DNA of 10,534 nucleotides from NCBI GenBank assembly GCA_937967375.1, contig CALCJF010000015.1, positions 1 to 10,534 on the forward strand. Reading direction: 5' to 3'. Source of the stretch: an uncultured Leucobacter sp. Lineage in GTDB: Bacteria; Actinomycetota; Actinomycetes; Actinomycetales; Microbacteriaceae. The notes below the pieces were generated by a model. It ran no database searches, had not been told where the DNA came from, and saw only the letters and a program-made list of their open reading frames with translations. A program made the position numbers and the translations under genes. Shown here in pieces: positions 6,582 to 10,534 of the stretch (position 1 is its first letter; each line of letters begins with the position of its first letter).

Positions 6582-7079
6582 TCATTCCTGCGGTTCGGAA
6601 AGAATTCTGCGTGCCTCGTGCACCAGCTCGGGCGCGGTGATCAGGTCGTAGCGGGTCGCAACGAACTGCATGACCGAAGAGAAGTCGCGCCGGTTGCGGT
6701 TCATCGCGTACGACAGCACGCCGAATAGCATGCCGAAGCCCGCACCGATCACGATTGCGGCGATGAAGAGCCCGCCGATGCCCTCGTTCTCGGGCTGAAA
6801 CAGAAACAGCAGCAGCCCGAGAAAGAGGCCGAGGTAGGCGCCCGAGAGCGCCCCCATCAGGGCGACCCGGCCGTAGCTCAGTTTGCCCGTGACGCGCTCG
6901 ACGCTGCGCACATCGTTGCCGAGAATCGACACTGCGTTCACCGGAAAGTTTGCGCGCGCGAGACGGTCGACCGCCTGCATGGCGTCGACGTAGTGGTCGT
7001 AGGTCGAAATAGCCTCGCCCTTGGGCAGCTCTGGCATCTGGGGCATGCGGCGCATCGGAGTGGGGTTGCTGTTGCTCAT
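6582..7079 (-). CDS. General stress protein 17M-like membrane protein
   Basis: The 165-residue protein has an N-terminal alpha/beta segment, ISTYDHYVDAMQAVDRLARANFP (24-46) followed by VNAVSILGND (47-56), typical of the general stress protein 17M/YflT-like domain. Two membrane segments follow (about 72-95 and 101-126), the second ending in basic NRNRR (127-131), then a soluble tail with FVATRYDLITAPE (139-151). No enzymatic motif is visible and the biochemical role of the family is unknown. ATG 7079 is preferred to the in-frame start at 7130, because 7130 would overlap the divergent gene and adds residues unlike the family. The promoter region shared with the MgtE-N/CBS gene is only 38 bp. 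I recall a related protein near the mrp/MgtE-N cluster of Mycobacterium. Confidence 0.85.
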   Translation of the reverse strand: MSNSNPTPMRRMPQMPELPKGEAISTYDHYVDAMQAVDRLARANFPVNAVSILGNDVRSVERVTGKLSYGRVALMGALSGAYLGLFLGLLLFLFQPENEGIGGLFIAAIVIGAGFGMLFGVLSYAMNRNRRDFSSVMQFVATRYDLITAPELVHEARRILSEPQE

Positions 7080-7085
7080 ACCCCG

Positions 7086-7091
7086 ATTCTG
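7086..7091 (-). promoter_or_regulatory. Weak -10-like CAGAAT for the general stress protein gene
   Basis: CAGAAT ends six bases before ATG 7079, the same spacing as the better TANNNT boxes in this window, but its first base departs from consensus. A GGGG four bases or so from the ATG is a poor Shine-Dalgarno alternative. A -35 for this promoter would fall on the -10 box of the divergent gene at 7106-7111. Confidence 0.35.
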
Positions 7092-7105
7092 CCATTCTTC
7101 TCCGA

Positions 7106-7111
7106 TACGCT
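7106..7111 (+). promoter_or_regulatory. -10 box TACGCT for the MgtE-N/CBS operon, probably leaderless
   Basis: TACGCT matches TANNNT and ends six bases before GTG 7118. The six bases TGGTGT hold no ribosome binding site. A 17-base spacer would put the -35 at 7083-7088 (CCGATT), a poor match that overlaps the divergent -10-like hexamer. Confidence 0.55.
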
Positions 7112-7117
7112 TGGTGT

Positions 7118-8368
7118 GTGAGCAGCTCAAGGGTTTTCGTGGGGCGCCTCGCTGGGCGCGGGGTGTTCGACCCTGCGGGTGAGCGCATCGGCAAATTGCG
7201 TGATGTGCTCGTCGTGTACCGCGCTCAGGCTGCTCCCCGCGTGGTGGGTCTGATCGTTGAAATTCCGGGCAAGCGTCGCGTGTTCGTGCCGATCGGCCGC
7301 GTGACGTCGATGGGCTCTGGCCAGATCATCATGACGGGTCTCATCAATGTGCGCCGCTTCGAGCAGCGTGGCGGCGAGACGCGCATTCTTGCCGAGATGA
7401 TCGGTCAAGAAGTGCGCCTCGTCGAGGGCAATGTCGCCGCCCGCGTCGAAGATGCGGCAATCGACCGCACTCGAGCCGGCGAGTGGGTGGTGAGCCAGCT
7501 GTTCGTGCGGCTGCCGAAGCCCTCGGGCCCGTTCGCGAAGGGCGACTCGCGCACCGTCACTTGGAGCGAGGTGCGCAGGGAGAGCGAGGGATCAGCCCCG
7601 AACTCCGCAGAACTACTCATTCAAACGATGGTAGATCTGAAGCCTGCCGACCTCGCCGAAGCGTTGCTCGAGCTGCCTGATCAGCGCATGATCGAGGTCG
7701 TTGGTGAGCTGCCCGACGACCGCGTCGCCGATGCGCTCGAAGAGATGGTCGAGGACGACCAGCTGGCGCTTCTGGCGCAGCTGCCGCGGGATCGCGCGGC
7801 TGACGTGCTCGATCAAATGGAAGCCGACGATGCGGCCGACCTGATCTCGGCGTTGCCGACCGCGCAGGGTGAACAGCTGCTCGACCTCATGGAGCCCGAA
7901 GAAGCCGAAGACGTGCGTCGCCTGCTCGAGTACGGCGCAGACACCGCCGGCGGTCTCATGAGCCCCACCCCGATCGTGCTCTCGGCCGAGTCGAGCGTGG
8001 CAGAAGGCCTCGCGATGATTCGCCGCAGCGAGGTGCCCGTGGCGATGGCCTCTGCCGTCTACGTCACCCACCCGCCCTATGAGACCCCGACCGGCGAGTA
8101 CCTCGGTATGGCGCACTTCCAGCGCATGCTGCGGTTTCCGCCGCACGAGCGACTTTCTGCCCTGCTCGACACCGAGGTCGAAGCCGTGCCGGTGCACGCG
8201 AGCACCGCTGAGGTTGCGCGTCGGCTCGCGAGCTACGACATGGTCGCCCTGCCCGTGATCGACGAGAACCGGCAGCTCGTCGGCGTCGTCACGGTCGATG
8301 ACGTTCTCGACCACCTGCTGCCCGACGACTGGCGCCACGCAGACGACGAGACCGGGGGCGCGCTGTGA
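7118..8368 (+). CDS. Soluble PRC-barrel / MgtE N-domain / CBS-pair protein
   Basis: The 416-residue protein has three parts. A PRC-barrel-like N-terminus (about 5-105) contains DPAGERIGKLRDV (18-30). An MgtE N-terminal superhelical domain (about 168-272) shows repeated LPDDR/ADALEEM-type helices. A CBS pair follows (about 280-345 and 350-403), ending VGVVTVDDVLDHLLPDD (388-404). MgtE channels use the N and CBS domains to sense magnesium, but the transmembrane pore domain is absent here: there is no hydrophobic segment and the protein stops after the second CBS motif. It is therefore better seen as a soluble sensor or adaptor than as a transporter, although databases often label such proteins magnesium transporters. 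The start is GTG 7118 with a TACGCT -10 box six bases upstream. Its stop overlaps the DUF1003 gene start (GTGA), so it leads a three-gene coupled operon. I recall Rv1232c as an M. tuberculosis counterpart. Confidence 0.9.
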   Translation: MSSSRVFVGRLAGRGVFDPAGERIGKLRDVLVVYRAQAAPRVVGLIVEIPGKRRVFVPIGRVTSMGSGQIIMTGLINVRRFEQRGGETRILAEMIGQEVRLVEGNVAARVEDAAIDRTRAGEWVVSQLFVRLPKPSGPFAKGDSRTVTWSEVRRESEGSAPNSAELLIQTMVDLKPADLAEALLELPDQRMIEVVGELPDDRVADALEEMVEDDQLALLAQLPRDRAADVLDQMEADDAADLISALPTAQGEQLLDLMEPEEAEDVRRLLEYGADTAGGLMSPTPIVLSAESSVAEGLAMIRRSEVPVAMASAVYVTHPPYETPTGEYLGMAHFQRMLRFPPHERLSALLDTEVEAVPVHASTAEVARRLASYDMVALPVIDENRQLVGVVTVDDVLDHLLPDDWRHADDETGGAL

Positions 8369-8958
8369 GCGTGTTTCGTCGCGGTGGCAACGGCGATGAT
8401 TTCGATGCGCCGCGGGAAGCCTCGACCAACCGCCGCAAGTTTCGGTTTGGGTGGAGCCGCGAAAGCAGCGACTCGAACGAGGTCTTCGGGCGCTGGAGCG
8501 AGGGCATCGCCCGCGGCATGGGCACGCCTTGGTTCTTGCTCGCGCTCTCCATCTTCTGCGCGGTCTGGTTGGTGTGGAACACGCTTGCGCCCGAGCAGTG
8601 GCGCTTCGACAGCGCGGCGCTCGGCTTCACCGCGCTGACCCTGATCCTCTCATTGCAGGCTTCGTATGCGGCCCCACTCATTCTGCTCGCACAGAATCGC
8701 CAAGACGACCGCGACCGCGTGCAGATCGAGCAAGACCGCCAGGGAGCCGAGCGAAACCTCGCCGACACAGAGTTTCTGGCGCGCGAGGTTGTTGCGCTTC
8801 GACTCGCGCTGAAAGACCTGCCCGACCGCGACTTTCTGCGTGCCGAACTGCGCTCGCTGCTCGCAGAGCTTGAGGCCGAGAAAGAGGCGCCCGATGAGGC
8901 GCCCGAAGCAGGGCCAGATAACGACGGCTCCCCCGCCGCCCGCAGGGCCGTGGAGTGA
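8365..8958 (+). CDS. DUF1003 two-span membrane protein
   Basis: The 197-residue protein has a polar basic N-terminus (1-50), two membrane segments (about 55-73 and 87-108), and directly after the second the signature QASYAAPLILLAQNRQDDRDR (split here as QASYAAPLIL at 98-107 and LAQNRQDDRDR at 108-118), diagnostic of DUF1003. A charged helical region (118-172) follows, probably coiled coil, with an acidic, Pro/Ala-rich tail. The family has no established biochemical function. The start GTG 8365 overlaps the TGA of the MgtE-N/CBS gene in GTGA, and its own stop overlaps the mrp start in the same way, so all three products are likely made in coupled amounts. Pairing with the soluble MgtE-N/CBS protein suggests, as inference only, that DUF1003 is its membrane partner. 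Confidence 0.9.
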   Translation: MSVFRRGGNGDDFDAPREASTNRRKFRFGWSRESSDSNEVFGRWSEGIARGMGTPWFLLALSIFCAVWLVWNTLAPEQWRFDSAALGFTALTLILSLQASYAAPLILLAQNRQDDRDRVQIEQDRQGAERNLADTEFLAREVVALRLALKDLPDRDFLRAELRSLLAELEAEKEAPDEAPEAGPDNDGSPAARRAVE

Positions 8959-10133
8959 GCAACGCGGAGGCGGCCGTCTGGCGCGCGCTTGAGGGCGTGC
9001 GCGATCCCGAGATCATGCGCCCTATCACCGAGTTAGGTATGGTGAAGCGGGTCGCGGTCGATGCGCACGGCAAGGCAACCGTCGAGATCTCGCTCACCAT
9101 CGCCGGCTGCCCGGCGGCGAGACGCATCGAGGCAGACACCCTTGCTGCCACGCGCACCGCTGAGGGGGTGACCGGCGCGCACGTCGAGGTCGGCGTCATG
9201 AGCCCGGCCGAACGCAAGACCTTCGTCGAGACGGTGCGGGGCAAGGGGCTCACCAGAACCCCGCAGTTCGACCATTCGTCGCTCACTCGAGTGATCGCGG
9301 TGACGAGCGGCAAGGGCGGCGTCGGCAAGTCGAGTGTTACCGCGAATCTCGCGGTCGCCCTCGCGCAGCAGGGGCTCAGCGTCGGCCTCATCGACGCCGA
9401 CATTTTCGGTTTCTCGATTCCCGGGCTCATGGGGCTCTCACGCGACGGCGTGGTCGAACGGCCGACCCGAGTCGACGACCTCATGTTGCCGCCTATCGCG
9501 CACGGCGTGAAGGTCATTTCGATCGGCATGTTTCTCGGCGACAAAGATCCGCGCAACACGGCGGTGTCTTGGCGTGGCCCGATGCTGCACCGCACGATCG
9601 AACAGTTCTTACGCGACGTGTGGTTCGGTGATCTCGACGTGCTGCTGCTCGATCTGCCGCCAGGCACGGGCGACATTGCGATCAGTATCGGACAGTTGCT
9701 TCCCCAGGCCGAGGTGGTAGTGGTCACCACGCCCCAGCCGGCGGCAGCCGATGTCGCGGTGCGCAGCGCGCTCGTCGCGAGGCAGACCGGGCAGCGGGTT
9801 GTCGGCGTGATCGAGAACATGGCTGGCCTCGCGCAGCCTGATGGCACCGTGCTCGACCTCTTCGGCTCCGGAGGCGGCAGGGCAGTCGCAGAGCGGCTCT
9901 CCGAGCCGATTTCGGCAGAGGATCAGCCCCGGCCCAAACACCCCGAACCCGTCGCGCTGCTCGGCTCGATTGCGCTCAGCCCCGAGTTTCGCGTGCACGG
10001 CGACGAGGGGGTGCCCGCCGTCGTTGCAGCACCCGACGACCCGGCTTCGCGCGAACTCACACGCATCGCTGGTGTGCTCGCATCGATGCCGCGCGGGCTG
10101 CAAGGAGCGAGCCTGCCGCTCAGTCTCGGCTAG
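8955..10133 (+). CDS. mrp: Mrp/NBP35-type Fe-S carrier P-loop ATPase
   Basis: The 392-residue protein starts with a MIP18/DUF59 domain (about 4-95) with RDPEI (16-20) and TIAGCPA (48-54), followed by a deviant Walker A P-loop ATPase. The motifs are SGKGGVGKSS (118-127), DADIFGFSIPGLMG (147-160), LLDLPPGTGD (231-240) and IENMAG (286-291). Mrp/ApbC proteins bind and transfer Fe-S clusters as dimers. The C-terminal CxxC that holds the bridging cluster in ApbC/Nbp35, expected after the ENMA motif, is missing; the segment reads ENMAGLAQPDGTVLDLFG, and C52 is the only cysteine in the protein. I recall similar losses in other actinobacterial Mrp proteins, so this may be lineage-typical, but classical cluster carriage is doubtful. 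The start GTG 8955 overlaps the DUF1003 stop. The gene converges on tatB across 31 bp. Confidence 0.93.
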   Translation: MSNAEAAVWRALEGVRDPEIMRPITELGMVKRVAVDAHGKATVEISLTIAGCPAARRIEADTLAATRTAEGVTGAHVEVGVMSPAERKTFVETVRGKGLTRTPQFDHSSLTRVIAVTSGKGGVGKSSVTANLAVALAQQGLSVGLIDADIFGFSIPGLMGLSRDGVVERPTRVDDLMLPPIAHGVKVISIGMFLGDKDPRNTAVSWRGPMLHRTIEQFLRDVWFGDLDVLLLDLPPGTGDIAISIGQLLPQAEVVVVTTPQPAAADVAVRSALVARQTGQRVVGVIENMAGLAQPDGTVLDLFGSGGGRAVAERLSEPISAEDQPRPKHPEPVALLGSIALSPEFRVHGDEGVPAVVAAPDDPASRELTRIAGVLASMPRGLQGASLPLSLG

Positions 10134-10164
10134 CGCTCGAGGCTCTTGCCGCGCCAGGCAGCGC

Positions 10165-10534
10165 TCAGGTCGCCTCGTCGTCGAAGTTCAGATCGGTCGA
10201 TGCCTTTGGCTGCTCTGCAGCGATCGAACTCGCATCGTCCCCAGTCTCAGCTTCAGCACCGCCAGTAGCGACGCCGCCCGCCGCAGCAGCAATACCCGCG
10301 GCGACGGCATCAGCCTTGGCCTGCACCCGCTCGCGCCGCGCCTGCGCCGCCTCGAGCGCTTTGGCTTTGCGGGCCTCGGCCTGTGCCTCTTTTTCGTCTT
10401 CGAGCAGGGCATCTCGAATGATGCGGCGAGGGTCGTACTGCCTGGGGTCGAGCTGCTTCCAGTCGACATCGTCGAACTCGGGGCCCATCTCGTCACGCAG
10501 GCGGTCTTTCGCACCGTCTGCCATGCGCTTGACC
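10165..10534 (-). CDS. tatB: Twin-arginine translocase subunit TatB, 5' end outside the window
   Basis: The minus-strand frame enters at the window edge reading VKRMADGAKDRLRDEMGPEF and ends at TGA 10165, giving about 122 visible residues. The conserved stretch with DEMGPEFDDVDW and LDPRQYDPRRIIRDALLED matches the region after the amphipathic helix in actinobacterial TatB. A charged helical section rich in Ala, Glu, Lys and Arg follows, then an Ala/Gly-rich low-complexity linker and an acidic end DLNFDDEAT. TatB works with TatC to bind twin-arginine signal peptides of folded exported proteins at the inner membrane. The N-terminal membrane span lies outside the window, so the call rests on the C-terminal half and on its position beside mrp, as I recall in other actinobacteria. 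The ATG at 10524 is internal, not the start. Confidence 0.85.
   Translation of the reverse strand, partial: VKRMADGAKDRLRDEMGPEFDDVDWKQLDPRQYDPRRIIRDALLEDEKEAQAEARKAKALEAAQARRERVQAKADAVAAGIAAAAGGVATGGAEAETGDDASSIAAEQPKASTDLNFDDEAT

Noticed and set aside
7118..8368. Annotation of the CBS protein as a magnesium transporter.
   Set aside because: The transmembrane pore domain of MgtE is absent; only the N-domain and CBS pair are present, so transport is not supported.
8678..9847. A 389-residue minus-strand open frame across the DUF1003 and mrp genes.
   Set aside because: It crosses two well-supported genes and has a composition rich in Ser, Thr, Pro and Arg, typical of antisense to high-GC coding sequence.
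10132..10165. Two AGCGCT palindromes flanking the mrp/tatB convergent gap, considered as a bidirectional terminator.
   Set aside because: Each is a six-base self-palindrome, the loop would be over 20 nt, and there is no T-run on either strand.

Overview
The window looks like chromosomal core sequence from a high-GC actinobacterium, most likely Microbacteriaceae. The support is the codon usage (strong G/C third positions), frequent GTG starts, the family content, and neighbour pairs I recall from other Actinomycetota: a ferritin-like gene divergent from an RhlE-type helicase, and tatB near mrp, a DUF1003 gene and an MgtE-N/CBS gene. I see no rRNA, tRNA, CRISPR array, insertion sequence, phage gene or defence system. 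No gene-free stretch exceeds 300 bases; the longest, 355-520, is a divergent promoter region.

Layout. A truncated ferritin-like gene (1-354, minus) diverges from a DEAD-box RNA helicase (521-2059, plus). The helicase converges on a three-gene minus-strand operon, transcribed in the order PHP phosphoesterase (3719-2883), YchJ/SEC-C protein (2878-2477) and DksA/TraR zinc-finger protein (2472-2128), with 4-nt gaps. Divergent from that operon is an aminopeptidase P-type Xaa-Pro peptidase (3761-5191), followed by three short membrane-protein loci on the plus strand: a 69-aa single-span protein, a DUF4190-like gene interrupted by an in-frame TAA (5451-5780), and an intact DUF4190-like protein with a cysteine-containing C-terminal domain (5838-6551). 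A general-stress-protein-like membrane protein (7079-6582, minus) diverges, over only 38 bp, from an operon with two GTGA overlaps: MgtE-N/CBS protein, DUF1003 membrane protein and Mrp/NBP35 ATPase (7118-10133). The 3' part of tatB (minus) closes the window.

How genes may work together. The 7118-10133 operon joins a soluble PRC-barrel/MgtE-N/CBS module, a two-span DUF1003 membrane protein and an Fe-S carrier-type ATPase; the coupling is visible, a shared function is only inferred. The PHP operon joins nucleic-acid or nucleotide phosphate chemistry to two small cysteine-rich proteins.

Regulation. Several genes (starts 354, 3719, 5838, 7118, and more weakly 7079) have a -10-like hexamer ending exactly six bases before the start codon and no Shine-Dalgarno sequence, the arrangement expected of leaderless mRNAs. 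Others (521, 5451) have clear Shine-Dalgarno sites. The clearest oddities are this start-site pattern and the nonsense-interrupted gene at 5451-5780. I did not find a convincing new biological system.
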